Part shown: positions 6,369 through 14,689 of the stretch, one piece after another
How the letters are laid out: the number at the start of each line of letters is the position of its first letter
How positions within the stretch are numbered: position 1 is the stretch's first letter
DNA from: Clostridia bacterium
GTDB taxonomy: Bacteria; Bacillota; Clostridia; Christensenellales; Pumilibacteraceae
Assembly (NCBI GenBank): GCA_022791055.1
Contig: JAAVYI010000039.1
Location: 1 to 64,000 of the forward strand
Reading direction: 5' to 3'
Length of the DNA stretch: 64,000 nt
Position numbers and translations under genes: made by a program
Notes under the pieces: generated by a model
The model's database searches: none
What the model saw: only the letters and a program-made list of their open reading frames with translations
What the model was told of the DNA's origin: nothing

Positions 6369-7772
6369 TTACGCGTTGGCGTCCTCGGCTTTTTTGGTCG
6401 TTTTCTTTTTGGCGGTTCCGCCGGTTGTCTTTTTAGCCGTTTCTCCGGCTGTCTTTTTAGCGGGCTTCTTCTCTTCTTCCTTTTCCTTCAAAACGAACGT
6501 ATTGTTGGCTTTGAGGAAATCGACGACTTTCTTCATCAGCGCATCGCTCTTGATATACGGCATCTCGCGCTCCGAAACCTCTTTTTTGTAGGTCTCGAAA
6601 TCCTGGCCGCGGCTTTCGGCAATCTCTTTGATCAGCGCGTCGGTGTCGGCGTCGGTCACTTCGAGATTCTCTGCCTTGATGATCGCCTCTAACGACAGAC
6701 GCAGTTTGACGGTATTGAGCGCGCTCTCACGCCGCTGCTTTTTGAAGTCCTCTTCGGTCGTGCCGGTGTACTTGAAGTAGTCCGCGAGCTTCATGCCGCC
6801 GTACATGCTCTGAATGCGATATTCGAAGTCGCGCAACATGTACTCCAACTCGTCGCGGATCATACATTCGGGTATGTCGACGGTCACGTTTTTGACGATC
6901 TCCTCCAGTAGCGCGTTTTCGTTCTCGCGGTCGGCGCGATCCTTGTTCTGTTTCTCCAGCTTTTCACGGATACTCTTGCGGTACGCCTCGAGCGTGTCGA
7001 ACTCCGAAACCTCTTTGGCGAACGCGTCGTCGACGGCCGGCTTTTCCTTGACTGTGATGTCGTGTACTTTGACATGGAATACGGCGTTTTTGCCGGCCAT
7101 GTCTTTGGCATGGTAGTCGTCGGGGAATTTGACCGAAAGGTCTTTCTCCTCGCCCTTATTCATGCCGATCATCTGTTCCTCGAACCCGGGAATGAACGTG
7201 TTGCTGCCGATGACGAGCTGCTGATTCTGCGCCGTGCCGCCGTCGAACTTGACGCCGTCGATGCTGCCGCTGTAATCGAGCGTCACTTTGTCGCCGTTCT
7301 CGACGGCGCGCTCGACGGACACTTCGCGGCTGGCGCGCTCGACGGCGTGTTCGATCTCGTGTTCGACGTCGGCGTCGGTTACATTATACGCAACTTTGCC
7401 GACTTTCATACCTTTATACGCGCCCAAGACGACCTCCGGCTTGACGGTCACGGTCGCCGAAAAAGAAATGCCTTTTTCGGTGGGTACGAAGTCGACTTGC
7501 GGCTCGTCTACCGGGCGCACCTCGGTTTCCTTGGAGAGAAACTCGCGGTAGCAACGGCGGAATGCGCTGTCGAACGCATCGTCGAAAAAGACGCCGGCGC
7601 CGTACATAGCCTCGATCATTTTGCGCGTTGCGTGTCCCTTGCGAAAACCGGGTACATTGTACTTGCCCTTGGTGCGGTTATAAGACGCAGTCAGCTCGTC
7701 CTGCCATTCCGCGTCGGTCAAGGTAAAGACCGCTTTGACCGCGCCCTTCTGCGTTTCAACTTCGTACTTCAT
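6369..7772 (-). CDS. tig: Trigger factor, ribosome-associated chaperone
   Basis: A nascent-chain chaperone with prolyl isomerase activity. The order is an N-terminal ribosome-binding domain with the signature GFRKGHATRKMIEAMYG (usually GFRxGKxP), a PPIase domain (GDKVTLDYSGSIDGVKFDGG), and a helical C-terminal domain. The start is the ATG at 7772, with GGAGG 8 bases upstream; the open frame extends further but across the promoter. An unusual feature is a Lys/Ala/Thr-rich tail over about the last 40 residues (KKPAKKTAGETAKKTTGG), which is absent from most trigger factors and might add RNA or ribosome contacts. Confidence 0.95.
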   Translation of the reverse strand: MKYEVETQKGAVKAVFTLTDAEWQDELTASYNRTKGKYNVPGFRKGHATRKMIEAMYGAGVFFDDAFDSAFRRCYREFLSKETEVRPVDEPQVDFVPTEKGISFSATVTVKPEVVLGAYKGMKVGKVAYNVTDADVEHEIEHAVERASREVSVERAVENGDKVTLDYSGSIDGVKFDGGTAQNQQLVIGSNTFIPGFEEQMIGMNKGEEKDLSVKFPDDYHAKDMAGKNAVFHVKVHDITVKEKPAVDDAFAKEVSEFDTLEAYRKSIREKLEKQNKDRADRENENALLEEIVKNVTVDIPECMIRDELEYMLRDFEYRIQSMYGGMKLADYFKYTGTTEEDFKKQRRESALNTVKLRLSLEAIIKAENLEVTDADTDALIKEIAESRGQDFETYKKEVSEREMPYIKSDALMKKVVDFLKANNTFVLKEKEEEKKPAKKTAGETAKKTTGGTAKKKTTKKAEDANA

Positions 7773-7845
7773 ATATATCCTCCAAAATGTGTTTACACTC
7801 GTTCCCGTACGCTTTTTACTGCGGACTTTTCGGCGTACGCAGTAT

Positions 7846-7874
7846 ATTATAGCACGTTCCGCCCCCGATGTCAA
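7846..7874 (-). promoter_or_regulatory. Promoter of tig-clpP-clpX
   Basis: TTGACA (7874-7869), a 17-base spacer and TATAAT (7851-7846): a perfect consensus promoter with a leader of about 65 bases before the tig ATG. Confidence 0.85.
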
Positions 7875-7931
7875 ACCGAATTGCGGGAAATCAATCCGCC
7901 GCCGCATATTTTTTCCGATCGATTTCGACAC

Positions 7932-7960
7932 TTGACAGGCCGCACTATCTGCGGTATACT
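7932..7960 (+). promoter_or_regulatory. Promoter of rqcH, giving a leaderless transcript
   Basis: TTGACA (7932-7937), a 17-base spacer and TATACT (7955-7960). The rqcH ATG starts at 7967, where transcription would be expected to begin, so there is no room for a Shine-Dalgarno sequence. Confidence 0.75.
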
Positions 7961-7966
7961 GGTACT

Positions 7967-9655
7967 ATGCCCGCAGACGCACTGACATACGCCTATCTGG
8001 CGACACAGCTCGACGCCACGCTTAAAGGCGGCGTCGTTTCCAAGATCTCCATGCCGTATAAGGACGAGATCATTCTTTCCGTACGCCGCAACCGCGAAAC
8101 GTTTCATCTGTTGCTGTCGGCGTCGCCGTCGGCCGCGCGTATGCACCTGACCGAACACCTGCCCGAAAACCCGCAGACCGCGCCCGCCTTTTTAATGCAC
8201 CTGCGCAAGCATATCGGCGGCGCCAAGGTCGTCGGCGTCGAGGCCGTCCCCTACGAGCGCATTGTCGCCGTGCGGCTGCTGTCGCGGTCGGAACTCGGCG
8301 ATCTCGAGGAAAAACGACTGATCGCCGAAATCATGGGCAAATATTCCAACATCATTTTGGTGACGGGACGCGGCACGGTGTCGGACAGTATCAAGCATAT
8401 TACCGGGGACATTTCGGGCAAGCGCATTGTGCTACCCGGCGTGCGCTACGAGACGGCGCCGCCGCAAGACAAAACGGACATACGGGACACCGCGGCGCTT
8501 ATAAGCCATTTACAGACCTTTACGGGCGGCAAGATCGCGCCCCATATTATCAAGCGGCTTTCGGGACTGGCGCCCGCTACCGTCAACGAGGCCGTTTTGC
8601 GCGCCGTCGGAACGGAGTCGGCCGACCGCCTCGACGCCAAGCAAATCGACGCGATCGTGCGCGCTTTGCAAGCGCTTTACGACTTCGCAAAAGCCGCGCC
8701 TTGCCTGATGCTGCGCGACGGCGTGCCGTTCGATTTCTGCCTGTCCCCCTATCTTTCGTACCATGGCCAAGCCGTGCCGTATGCGTCTTTGTCGCAAGCG
8801 ATGGACACGCTCTATTATAGCGCGGCGCAAAAAACGCGGTTCGACGAGCGCGCGCGCACGTTGTACACGGCTGTTAAAACAGCCTTGGCCCACGCGCAAA
8901 ATAAAGCCGCCAAACTGCTGTCGACCAAGCAATCGGCCGCCGATTTCGATGACGATCGCATTTGCGGCGAGCTGCTGACGGCCAACCTGTACCGCGTCAA
9001 GCCCGGCATGACCGAACTCACCGTCGATAACTATTATACCGGCGATACGTCGATCCTCGCGCTCGACGCGCGGCTGTCGCCTGCCGATAATGCGCAACGA
9101 TATTACAAACGGTACGCCAAAAAGAAACGCGCTTACGAACTTTCGGGCGCGCAGTACACAGAGACGCAAAATACCGTCGAATATCTGTCGTCGCTGCTCG
9201 CCTCGTTCGCGCTGTGTTCGACCGTCGCCGAACTCGACCAGATCCGCAGCGAAATGGAAACGGCCGGCCTTGTCAAAGCGCCGCGCGGCAAAAAAGTTGT
9301 TTCCGCGCCCGCCGCGCCTTTGACGTTTAGCGTCGACGGCTTTACCGTATCCGTCGGCAAGAACAATCTGCAAAACGATGCGCTTGTTCGCGCGTCCCGC
9401 CCCGACGATCTGTGGCTGCACACGCAGAAAATTCACGGCTCGCACGTTGTGATCGCCAACGGATCGCGCGCGCCCGAATCGGTGGTATTGCGCGCGGCCG
9501 AAGTGTGCGCCTACTACTCCAAAGCCCGCGAATCGGAAAACGTGCCGGTCGACTATACGCTCGTGCGATACGTATCTAAGCCCAAAGGCGCGCCGCCGGG
9601 CAAAGTGATCTACGTCAATCAAAAGACAGTGTACGTGACGCCGCGCCGCGATTGA
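7967..9655 (+). CDS. rqcH: Rqc2/RqcH-type NFACT protein (ribosome quality control, fibronectin-binding family)
   Basis: NFACT proteins bind obstructed 50S-peptidyl-tRNA complexes and direct addition of C-terminal Ala tails that mark stalled peptides for proteases such as ClpXP. The NFACT-N domain starts at MPADALTYAYLATQLDATL. The NFACT-R domain has DDLWLHTQKIHGSHVVI near residue 485 and the following KARESENVPVDYTLVRYV. At 562 aa the length is normal. Translation most likely starts at 7967: this matches the family N-terminus, and an open extension upstream runs over the promoter. Neither start has a ribosome site, so the mRNA appears leaderless. It is transcribed divergently from tig-clpP-clpX, a sensible pairing for protein quality control. 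Confidence 0.92.
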   Translation: MPADALTYAYLATQLDATLKGGVVSKISMPYKDEIILSVRRNRETFHLLLSASPSAARMHLTEHLPENPQTAPAFLMHLRKHIGGAKVVGVEAVPYERIVAVRLLSRSELGDLEEKRLIAEIMGKYSNIILVTGRGTVSDSIKHITGDISGKRIVLPGVRYETAPPQDKTDIRDTAALISHLQTFTGGKIAPHIIKRLSGLAPATVNEAVLRAVGTESADRLDAKQIDAIVRALQALYDFAKAAPCLMLRDGVPFDFCLSPYLSYHGQAVPYASLSQAMDTLYYSAAQKTRFDERARTLYTAVKTALAHAQNKAAKLLSTKQSAADFDDDRICGELLTANLYRVKPGMTELTVDNYYTGDTSILALDARLSPADNAQRYYKRYAKKKRAYELSGAQYTETQNTVEYLSSLLASFALCSTVAELDQIRSEMETAGLVKAPRGKKVVSAPAAPLTFSVDGFTVSVGKNNLQNDALVRASRPDDLWLHTQKIHGSHVVIANGSRAPESVVLRAAEVCAYYSKARESENVPVDYTLVRYVSKPKGAPPGKVIYVNQKTVYVTPRRD

Positions 9656-9786
9656 ATTAGGCAAGGCATAATTTTGCCGTCAAATCTTTTTGGTTCGACG
9701 CGCTTATGCCTAAGCGATTCTTTCCCCCTCTACGATAACGATCCGACACAATTTTCATTTTTATTCAACAAACCTTGCCGCATTGT

Positions 9787-9816
9787 TTGACAATCGACAC
9801 AACTTTATGGTACTAT
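9787..9816 (+). promoter_or_regulatory. Promoter of the 73-aa membrane protein gene
   Basis: TTGACA (9787-9792), an 18-base spacer and TACTAT (9811-9816). A TATAAT overlaps three bases later at 21-base spacing. The 190 bases between rqcH and the next gene otherwise hold nothing I recognise. Confidence 0.55.
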
Positions 9817-9847
9817 AATCATATATTATTACAAGGAGGAAAGAAAC

Positions 9848-10069
9848 ATGGCTAGCAAATCCGATTACTTTGGACTTCCCTACATTGTCAGCGTGATCTG
9901 CGCGATCATTCCGTTCACGGCTTGGTTGTTCGGCGCGATCACCCGCCTTATGGAAGGAAAAATCGTCGCTTTCATCATCCGTTTGATCGGTCTCGGATTC
10001 ATTCTCTGGATTGTCGACCTCATTCTGATGATTCTCAGCAAGCACATTCTTCGTCTATTGCCCATCTAA
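9848..10069 (+). CDS. Small two-helix membrane protein, 73 aa
   Basis: Two hydrophobic segments are visible: about residues 12-32 (YIVSVICAIIPFTAWLFGAI) and 40-63 (VAFIIRLIGLGFILWIVDLI), with a short charged loop between. ATG 9848 follows AAGGAGGAAAGAAAC, an excellent ribosome site. Its own promoter and terminator make it a single-gene unit. Function unknown. It belongs with two further small membrane proteins encoded nearby on the other strand. Confidence 0.8.
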   Translation: MASKSDYFGLPYIVSVICAIIPFTAWLFGAITRLMEGKIVAFIIRLIGLGFILWIVDLILMILSKHILRLLPI

Positions 10070-10088
10070 GTTTTGTAAAATCGAAAAC

Positions 10089-10133
10089 AAATATCTCCGC
10101 AACGCGTTATACGCAGTGCGGAGATATTTTTAT
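10089..10133 (+). terminator. Terminator of the 73-aa membrane protein gene
   Basis: A 13-base-pair stem (AAATATCTCCGCA with its complement) and a loop of about 15 bases, then TTTTTA. It starts 20 bases after the stop codon. Confidence 0.85.
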
Positions 10134-10177
10134 TGCGAAGTCCTTTATCTGTACGTATTGCGAATCCCTTAAATCTC

Positions 10178-10369
10178 GTCATTAGAGCTGTGACAAAAAG
10201 TCCGAGAGGAAACGAGTGCGCACACACTTTGTCACCCTCGGAGCGTAAGTGGAGGGGTCTAGCGTAGCGAATCCTTTTTTAATACGCCTTCGTACATTCT
10301 TGCGTATCGCTCGGAATGACAAATGGTCTTTACTGCTTTCCATGATGTTTTGTCTTTGGCTCTAATGAC
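10178..10369. mobile_element. MITE-like repeat, copy 1 (192 bp)
   Basis: The ends are imperfect terminal inverted repeats: GTCATTAGAGCTGTGACAAA on the left, and the complement of GTCATTAGAGCCAAAGACAAA on the right. The inside matches copies at 34782-34978 (opposite orientation) and 51197-51392, including GTGCGCACACACTTTGTCAC and GCGTATCGCTCGGAATGACA. It carries no coding capacity. It fills most of the 407-base gene-free stretch 10070-10476. Confidence 0.8.
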
Positions 10370-10428
10370 AAGTATATGGTGCCAAAAGCGAGCGCGACGA
10401 AGCAATCTCACCCGCCGAACCGCAACGC

Positions 10429-10460
10429 AAAAAGCGACCCGCTACAGGTCGCTTTGTTTT
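10429..10460 (-). terminator. Terminator after the small membrane gene pair and pyr operon
   Basis: On the minus strand AAGCGACC...GGTCGCTT is followed by TTTTG. It closes the long minus-strand transcription unit that begins at 21335. Confidence 0.75.
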
Positions 10461-10476
10461 TCGTTGCTTATACGGC

Positions 10477-10794
10477 TTAGTAGAAAAAGCCGAAGATGAA
10501 TCCGAATAAAGCAAGCGCAAAGATTACGCCCATAATGATAACGTTGATCAGCGCGTTTTTATATTCGGGCGCGCGGTGGTTGATGCCGCTGACCAATACG
10601 ACGGTCGAACGCACGATTGCAAGCGCAGACGCGACCACGTAGATCCCCAGACCTACCATCAGCACGGTTTTCATGTTAAACAGGCCGACGATCAGAACGA
10701 CCGCGCCGCCCAACATCAAAAAGTCGCAAATCTGGCGCAGTCCGAAATCGGAAAAGTACGCCTGAATAAAATTCTGTTTTTTTGCCTTACTCAT
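10477..10794 (-). CDS. Small membrane protein, 105 aa
   Basis: Three hydrophobic segments are visible at about residues 22-42, 45-66 and 82-103, the last ending in FIFGFFY. The N-terminus is basic and cytosolic-looking (MSKAKKQNFIQAYF). ATG 10794 follows AGGAGATTGATGTTTC. It lies 30 bases after another three-helix gene, so the two are probably co-transcribed and may form a pair in the membrane. No family recognised, no catalytic motif. Confidence 0.75.
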   Translation of the reverse strand: MSKAKKQNFIQAYFSDFGLRQICDFLMLGGAVVLIVGLFNMKTVLMVGLGIYVVASALAIVRSTVVLVSGINHRAPEYKNALINVIIMGVIFALALFGFIFGFFY

Positions 10795-10824
10795 GAAACA
10801 TCAATCTCCTGTATTTGCTCGACT

Positions 10825-11127
10825 TTACAAACTTCTCCAAGGTATCCAACCCAGGATATAGAACACGACGACCAGCACCGTAGCGACGACCCACAAAATG
10901 AACCAAGTCTGCGACTTCCGTCTGGCCTCATGATACGACAGTACGAGCGGAATGCAAATCGCGATACCCAACGCCACGCGCTCGATATAGCCGACTACGC
11001 CGCCCATGCCGTCGATCCAGCCGAATACAAACGACAGCACCAACGCAAGCCCCAACAACATTACGGCGATGAACGAAAACAGCGCCAACCAACTTCCCGT
11101 CGAACGCGACGAAGAACGTCTTGCCAT
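10825..11127 (-). CDS. Small membrane protein, 100 aa
   Basis: A basic, Ser/Arg-rich N-terminus (MARRSSSRSTGS) precedes three hydrophobic segments at about residues 13-36, 42-62 and 74-93. ATG 11127 follows GGAGG. It lies 27 bases downstream of pyrE, so it probably rides on the pyrimidine operon mRNA. Its role is unknown; nothing in the sequence marks it as a nucleobase transporter, since it is far too small for one. Confidence 0.75.
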   Translation of the reverse strand: MARRSSSRSTGSWLALFSFIAVMLLGLALVLSFVFGWIDGMGGVVGYIERVALGIAICIPLVLSYHEARRKSQTWFILWVVATVLVVVFYILGWIPWRSL

Positions 11128-11154
11128 ACTTAGTATACCTCCGAAAATAAAATT

Positions 11155-11736
11155 CTATTTCAAATTGCGGCTGCCCGGCTTGATCGGCTTGCTGCCGTCT
11201 TTACACAGCGGGCATTCGCTTGCTTCCCAACTCTTGACGTCGGCGGTCAGCATCGCGGTGAACGGTACTCCGAAATCGACTTGCCCGTTGCTGCGGTCGA
11301 CCATGGCGGCCACGCCTACGACCGTGCAATCCATAGTAGAAAGCAGTTCGATGACCTCTTTGACCGAGCCGCCGGTAGTGACGACGTTTTCGGCGATCAG
11401 CACCCGCGCGCCGGCCGGCAACACGAATCCGCGGCGCAACGCCATTTTGCCGTCCTCGCGTTCGGCGAACAGATTTTTAACATGCAAGTGCCGCGACATT
11501 TCATAGCCCATGATGATCGCACCGACCGCCGGCGAAACGACGATATCGGGCTTGTAGACTTTGACACGCTCGGCAAGTTCGGCGCACAGGGTCGCGCTGA
11601 TCTCGCTGTCCTCAAACAGTTTCGCGCACTGCATATAGGTGTCGCTGTGCCGCCCGCTGGTCAATAAAAAATGTCCGTGCAACACGCCGCCCGTCTTTTC
11701 AAACAGTTCGGCAATATCTTTATCGGTAAGTGCCAT
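11155..11736 (-). CDS. pyrE: Orotate phosphoribosyltransferase PyrE
   Basis: Converts orotate and PRPP to OMP in the fifth step of UMP synthesis. The type I phosphoribosyltransferase fold is recognisable from the N-terminal hood (GHFLLTSGRHSDTYMQCAKL) and the PRPP loop VLIAENVVTTGGSVKE. In most family members the second acidic residue of that loop is Asp; here it is Asn (EN), a variant I believe occurs in some anaerobes. The C-terminus has a CPLC pair. At 193 aa the length is normal. It is the last pyr gene of the operon, 52 bases after pyrD. Confidence 0.95.
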   Translation of the reverse strand: MALTDKDIAELFEKTGGVLHGHFLLTSGRHSDTYMQCAKLFEDSEISATLCAELAERVKVYKPDIVVSPAVGAIIMGYEMSRHLHVKNLFAEREDGKMALRRGFVLPAGARVLIAENVVTTGGSVKEVIELLSTMDCTVVGVAAMVDRSNGQVDFGVPFTAMLTADVKSWEASECPLCKDGSKPIKPGSRNLK

Positions 11737-11788
11737 CGTGTAAAATGTCCTCCAAACATATCCCTAGTGAAGCGTAGGCGCACACACT

Positions 11789-12691
11789 TTACGAAAGCGT
11801 GCCGATCAACTCGCCTATCCTCTCTATTTTACACTCTTTCATGACGGTTGTCAACTCATTGACAAGGGCTATGCCGGCGTTGGGATCAAAAATATTGGCT
11901 GTGCCGATCTGGATCGCCGTCGCGCCCGCAACCATAAATTCAAGCGCGTCGTCGGCGTTCATGATACCGCCCAACCCGATCAACGGAATTTTGACCGCTT
12001 TATACGCCTCGTATACCATGCGCAGCGCGATCGGTTTGATCGCCGGGCCGCTCAAGCCGCCCGTGACGTTCCCCAAAATCGGTTTACGCCGCCGCCAGTC
12101 GACCGCCATGCCGGTCAGCGTATTGATCAGCGAAATCGCGTCCGCCCCGCCTTGTTCGGCCGCGCGCGCATTATCGGCAATGCTCGCAACGTTGGGCGAC
12201 AGCTTGACGATCAGCGGCTTGGCGCAATGCTGTTTGACTGCGCGGGTGATCGCCTCGACCGACTGCGGCAAAATGCCGAATGCGATACCGCCCGCTTTGA
12301 CGTTCGGGCAGGAAATGTTAAGTTCGACCATCGGCAACTTTGTCGCCGAAACCTTTTCGGCCACTTCGCAATAATCGGCCTCGGTGCGGCCGGCAATGTT
12401 GACGATAACGACGGTATCGAGGCTCTCCAAATACGGCACTTCGCGCGCAAGAAACGCGTCGACGCCGGGATTTTGCAAGCCGACGCAGTTGAGCATTCCC
12501 ATCGGCGTATCGGCGATGCGCAGTCCGCTGTTGCCCAAACGCGGCTCTTTGGTCACGCCCTTGGTGCAAAAGCCGCCGAGTAAGTTGATGTCGTAAAATT
12601 CGGCATATTCGCGGCCGAATCCGAACGTGCCGGATGCGGCAATGACCGGATTTTTAAACGGAACGCCCGCAATATTGACGGAAAGATTCAT
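11789..12691 (-). CDS. pyrD: Dihydroorotate dehydrogenase catalytic subunit PyrD (type 1B)
   Basis: FMN enzyme oxidising dihydroorotate to orotate. Motifs: NPVIAASGTFGFG at the N-terminus, NISCPN near residue 130 with the class 1B catalytic Cys, and the phosphate site GLGGIMNADDALEFMVAGAT. It works with PyrK, encoded upstream, passing electrons to NAD. I start at ATG 12691 with AAGGAGT upstream rather than at an earlier in-frame ATG, giving 300 aa. A 172-base gap with degenerate repeat sequence separates it from pyrK. Confidence 0.95.
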   Translation of the reverse strand: MNLSVNIAGVPFKNPVIAASGTFGFGREYAEFYDINLLGGFCTKGVTKEPRLGNSGLRIADTPMGMLNCVGLQNPGVDAFLAREVPYLESLDTVVIVNIAGRTEADYCEVAEKVSATKLPMVELNISCPNVKAGGIAFGILPQSVEAITRAVKQHCAKPLIVKLSPNVASIADNARAAEQGGADAISLINTLTGMAVDWRRRKPILGNVTGGLSGPAIKPIALRMVYEAYKAVKIPLIGLGGIMNADDALEFMVAGATAIQIGTANIFDPNAGIALVNELTTVMKECKIERIGELIGTLS

Positions 12692-12719
12692 AGTAACTCC
12701 TTGATACAAGTGCATAATA

Positions 12720-12860
12720 ACGCAATAGAATCGGCGAGCAAGACGGCGATATGCGCCTTCAGTCCGGATTCTTCGGCTACGCGCGGAATGACAAACAGTC
12801 TTTGTTGCCTTTCGTCGTGTTCCTCTTCTGCCATCTCGAGCAGCGACAAAACAATCTCTT
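12720..12860. repeat. Degenerate relative of the MITE-like repeat between pyrK and pyrD
   Basis: The segment holds GGAATGACAAACAGTCTTTG and GCGACAAAACAATCTCTTG, which closely resemble parts of the MITE copies and of the GTCATTGCGAG...GCAATCTC repeats elsewhere in this window. Both ends are eroded. No gene fits here. Confidence 0.5.
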
Positions 12861-12863
12861 GTT

Positions 12864-13625
12864 TTAAAGAACGAGGTCTTTTAGGTCGAACACCGGCCCG
12901 TCCACACAAGCCCGCTTATGCTCGATCTCGCCCTTTTCGTTTTTGAGCGCGCACACGCAAACGAGGCACGCGCCGACGCCGCAACCCATGTGCGACTCGC
13001 CCGACATATAGGCCGGAATGCCGGTCGCAGCCGACAGGCGCGCCACCGCTTTGACGAGCGGCATCGAACCGCAAGTCAGAATGACGTCGGGAGTAAAGTC
13101 GTCACCCGCGAACGCATCGGTCGGGTATCCGTGATAGCCGTAACTGCCGTCGTCGGTGCAAACCGTCGTTTTGGAAAACGCGGCAAAGTCCGATTCAAAA
13201 CAAACGGCGCTCTTTTTGGCAAAACCTATGTACGAACGAAATTCGCGACCCGGGTAGCAAGCCCCCAAAGCCGCCAAAGGCGCACAGCCCACACCGCCGC
13301 CGATCAAGGCAACTTTTTTGTGCTTTTCTTCCAAACGGAACCCGTTGCCGATCGGCACGATCGCGCGCGCCGTCTCGCCCGCACGCATAGCGCATACGCG
13401 CGCGCTGCCCTTGCCGACGTTGGCGACGATGATCGTCACCGAACGGCGGTCGAACTTATACAGGCAGAACGGACGACGCAACACCGTCGGCACGTCTTTG
13501 ACTTCGAGGTGCAGAAACTGCCCGCAGTGCATGTCCGGTAGATCCTCGCTCGATTCGAGACGGATCTCGTGTACCCGATCGAACAGCGGTTTATTATAAG
13601 CTACGGTAAATAATATGTCTTTCAT
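12864..13625 (-). CDS. pyrK: Dihydroorotate dehydrogenase electron transfer subunit PyrK
   Basis: FAD and [2Fe-2S] subunit that moves electrons from PyrD to NAD+. The N-terminal FAD domain has RRPFCLYKFD; the nucleotide domain has ALIGGGVGCAPLAALG; the C-terminal iron-sulphur loop reads CGVGACLVC, with the fourth Cys in HKRACVDGPVF. ATG 13625 follows CGAGGAGT; the open frame extends upstream without a ribosome site. At 253 aa it is normal. It is preceded by structured repeat copy A, which separates it from pyrF. Confidence 0.93.
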   Translation of the reverse strand: MKDILFTVAYNKPLFDRVHEIRLESSEDLPDMHCGQFLHLEVKDVPTVLRRPFCLYKFDRRSVTIIVANVGKGSARVCAMRAGETARAIVPIGNGFRLEEKHKKVALIGGGVGCAPLAALGACYPGREFRSYIGFAKKSAVCFESDFAAFSKTTVCTDDGSYGYHGYPTDAFAGDDFTPDVILTCGSMPLVKAVARLSAATGIPAYMSGESHMGCGVGACLVCVCALKNEKGEIEHKRACVDGPVFDLKDLVL

Positions 13626-13640
13626 AATACTCCTCGAAAC

Positions 13641-13661
13641 GGCGGGAACAAGCACCCGCCC
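13641..13661. repeat. Small REP-like palindrome beside structured element A
   Basis: GGCGGGAACAAGCACCCGCC folds into a 6-bp GC hairpin and is followed by CTACG. A near-identical hairpin (GGCGGGAGCAAGCGCCCGCC) stands at about 54600-54619, in the same position beside element D. Confidence 0.6.
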
Positions 13662-13677
13662 TACGAAATCGATTGTG

Positions 13678-13803
13678 ATGCCGTCGTAGACAAGTGTGGA
13701 GAGACGCAACAGTTGGCAAGTCGGCGAGGAAGTGTAGTTCGGCCTACTCGACCGAGCCGACTTGGCAAACGTAGCGTCTATACGCGCTTGTATACGGCGG
13801 CAT
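13678..13803 (-). repeat. Structured intra-operon element, copy A (pyrF/pyrK)
   Basis: Left arm about 13678-13725 (ATGCCGTCGTAGACAAG, then AGTTGGCAAGTCGGC) is complementary in blocks to right arm about 13756-13803 (GCCGACTTGGC, then CTTGTATACGGCGGCAT). The centre carries GTAG-GCCGAA-CTAC on the minus strand. The right arm overlaps the last codons and stop of pyrF. Three further copies lie at 16076, 28351 and 54640. Confidence 0.75.
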
Positions 13804-14689
13804 ATAGATCTTCGCGCATGTCTACGACCGCCGCCTCCGCCGCCGCGGTAAACGACATGCCTTTGTACTTGTCGCGCGTATACGCGCAAAGAATGCCGCG
13901 CGAGTTGTTGACGATCGCGCCGCGGCCTTTATCATCGAAACAGACCTTGAGGCCGTCGGCCGTGCCGCCCTGCGCGCCGTAGCCCGGCACCAAAAAGAAG
14001 GTCGACTTGAGCCGCGCCCGCAGCGCTTCCGCCTCGGCCGGGTGCGTCGCGCCGACCACCGCGCCGACGTCCGAATATCCGTACTTGCCGATACTCGTCT
14101 TGCCCCATTCCTCGACCAAATCCCCCATGGTCTCGAACAGCGTCGCGCCGTCGTCGAACTTGCGGTTTTGCAACTGACCGCTCGAGGGATTGGACGTCTT
14201 GACGAGCGTGAAAATGCCCTTGCCCGTTTGCGCCATAGCGTCCAGAAACGGCTGTATGCCGTCTACGCCCAAATAACCGTTGACGGTGATATAATCGCTG
14301 TCGAACGGAATATGCTTTTTACCGGCCGCCTCGACGCCCGATAAGTAAGCCTTTGCATAGCAGGCCGCCGTCGAGCCGATGTCGTTGCGCTTGACGTCGG
14401 CGATGACGACCAAATTCCGTTTCTTGGCCGCTGCGAGCGTGTCGGCAAACGCTTGCATCCCCTCGACGCCGTACATTTCGTAGTACGCCACTTGCACTTT
14501 GACGGCGGGAATCAGCTTGTACAATCGCTCGATCAGTTCGACGTTAAATTCGGTGATCGCTTTTCCTACGTCGCGTAAGTCGCGGCAGTTTGCCCGCATC
14601 GATTCGGGCAGATAGTCAAACGAGGTGTCGAGGCCGACCGCCGTCGGGTTGCCTACGCGCTCGATCGCTTCAATCAGTGTATCGGTCAT
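13778..14689 (-). CDS. pyrF: Orotidine 5'-phosphate decarboxylase PyrF (type 2)
   Basis: Catalyses the last step to UMP. The catalytic block is VIADVKRNDIGSTA, with the Lys-Asp pair of the family. The N-terminus (NPTAVGLDTSFDYLPE) and the length of 303 aa are those of the longer type 2 subfamily. Its ATG at 14689 overlaps the pyrC stop as ATGA, so translation is probably coupled. The 3' end lies inside the right arm of structured element A. Confidence 0.95.
   Translation of the reverse strand: MTDTLIEAIERVGNPTAVGLDTSFDYLPESMRANCRDLRDVGKAITEFNVELIERLYKLIPAVKVQVAYYEMYGVEGMQAFADTLAAAKKRNLVVIADVKRNDIGSTAACYAKAYLSGVEAAGKKHIPFDSDYITVNGYLGVDGIQPFLDAMAQTGKGIFTLVKTSNPSSGQLQNRKFDDGATLFETMGDLVEEWGKTSIGKYGYSDVGAVVGATHPAEAEALRARLKSTFFLVPGYGAQGGTADGLKVCFDDKGRGAIVNNSRGILCAYTRDKYKGMSFTAAAEAAVVDMREDLYAAVYKRV

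Noticed and set aside
5938..6591. 217-codon open frame opposite clpP and tig
   Set aside because: An antisense shadow of conserved genes in GC-rich sequence. The valine, aspartate and arginine-rich composition is typical of such shadows.
10178..10369. MITE copy 1 as a CRISPR or tRNA-like unit
   Set aside because: There is no regular repeat-spacer pattern and no cloverleaf. The three copies are dispersed and share inverted ends.
11281..11667. Open frames antisense to pyrE
   Set aside because: They mirror a well-supported gene and have no ribosome site or family resemblance.
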